This document shows, one piece after another, positions 6,429 to 6,864 of a stretch of DNA of 6,864 nt. The stretch comes from Oligoflexia bacterium (GTDB taxonomy: Bacteria > Bdellovibrionota > UBA1018 > CAIMNF01). Under the pieces are notes generated by a model, which was not told where the DNA came from, ran no database searches, and saw only the letters and a list, made by a program, of their open reading frames with translations. The stretch lies in contig CAIOKW010000084.1 in assembly GCA_903858975.1 (NCBI GenBank), positions 1 to 6,864 on the forward strand, read 5' to 3'. Numbering within the stretch: position 1 is the first letter of the stretch; every line of letters begins with the position of its first letter. The translations under genes and the position numbers were made by a program.

Positions 6429-6864
6429 ATGAATAAAGCTGTTAAACGCCATTGGCTCATCACTGCCTTTCAACCTTTCGCTGGACGCCCGAACAACAAC
6501 TCTCAAGTGGTACTAGAGGAAATCTCAAAGCTTGCGCAAGAGAACTCTCAGAACCCCGAGTGGGAATTTGAACTCCATACTCACACCCTCCCGGTTGAAT
6601 ATGATCACTGCTATTTGGCGCTCATGAGTCATGTGGGTGTCCTCAAAGAAAAAGGGATTCAACTCGAAGGAGTGCTCTCCATCGGTGAGGGCGCAGAAGA
6701 ATTTAAGCTCGAAACTCAGGCCAATAATCTTGATGATGTTGCTGAGTTTGCCGATAACCGGGGAGTCACCCGAGTGAATCAGAAAATTTTCACTGATCTT
6801 TCTGCGGCAGACACGATTGCGCTTCGTTTTCCGTTTGAAGCGTTCTCACGAATTCGGACTTCAA
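6429..6864 (+). CDS. Pyroglutamyl-peptidase-I-like protein (partial, runs off the window)
   Basis: The reading frame from the ATG at 6429 stays open for 145 codons to the window edge; the 3' end is missing. It resembles peptidase family C15 (pyrrolidone-carboxylate peptidase), which removes N-terminal pyroglutamate from peptides in the cytoplasm. Supporting it, in order: ITAFQPFAGRPNNNS (11-25), which follows the N-terminal GFxPFGGxxxNPS signature; LPVEYDHCY (54-62), matching the family's LPV segment; and VLSIGEGAEEFKLETQANN (82-100), matching the strand-loop that carries the catalytic Glu, here probably Glu95. The usual Gly-Phe-Glu-Pro-Phe-Gly-Gly has become AFQPFAG, so this is a divergent member. 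The catalytic Cys and His should lie beyond the window, so activity cannot be judged. The ATG is 3 nt after the topA stop, with only a weak AAGAAATAAG upstream, implying expression from the ddl-topA transcript. It could be a non-peptidase relative. Confidence 0.72.
   Translation, partial: MNKAVKRHWLITAFQPFAGRPNNNSQVVLEEISKLAQENSQNPEWEFELHTHTLPVEYDHCYLALMSHVGVLKEKGIQLEGVLSIGEGAEEFKLETQANNLDDVAEFADNRGVTRVNQKIFTDLSAADTIALRFPFEAFSRIRTS

Noticed and set aside
6158..6506. Overlapping minus-strand open frames at the topA end (about 90-100 codons), one with hydrophobic Phe/Ala-rich stretches
   Set aside because: The hydrophobic stretches are the antisense reading of the topA Lys/Ala-rich tail, and the frames run across the topA-pcp junction with no start signals of their own.
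1..6864. A novel defence, mobile or biosynthetic system
   Set aside because: Every gene belongs to a known housekeeping or hydrolase family; there are no transposase, integrase, tRNA attachment or repeat-array signs, and no unexplained gap longer than 75 bases.

Overview
The window is an ordinary bacterial chromosomal segment with five protein-coding genes in two divergent groups and very little non-coding DNA. No RNA genes, mobile elements, CRISPR arrays or prophage genes were seen. The proteins point to a Gram-negative bacterium. A Bdellovibrionota-like lineage is my best guess, from the general feel of the proteins and the zinc-ribbon-free TopA; I could not test this with a search, so treat it as tentative.

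Left half (minus strand, read right to left): a hexameric-type glutamate dehydrogenase (1261-2553) is followed after 56 nt by a secreted protein of the zinc-dependent phospholipase C / S1-P1 nuclease superfamily (53-1204). The junction is the most unusual part of the window. A 17-bp imperfect hairpin followed by a T-rich tract, shaped like an intrinsic terminator, lies across the ribosome-binding site and start codon of the secreted-protein gene. Its 3' arm and T tract encode the signal peptide.

Centre: a 71-nt divergent intergenic region (2554-2624) must hold start signals for both groups unless promoters lie inside the coding regions. It has a clear Shine-Dalgarno for gdh. On the ddl side there is no good Shine-Dalgarno, but two overlapping, mutually exclusive small hairpins end 3-11 nt before the ATG.

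Right half (plus strand): D-alanine--D-alanine ligase (ddl), DNA topoisomerase I (topA) and a pyroglutamyl-peptidase-I-like protein (pcp-like, cut by the window end) are packed with 6-nt and 3-nt gaps, so they very probably form one operon. The ligase makes the peptidoglycan precursor dipeptide, topoisomerase I relaxes negative supercoils, and the third protein resembles a peptidase that removes N-terminal pyroglutamate. They share no pathway; the grouping looks like housekeeping co-expression. I found no convincing new multi-gene system here. The finding most worth testing is the terminator-like hairpin at the start of the secreted protein gene.
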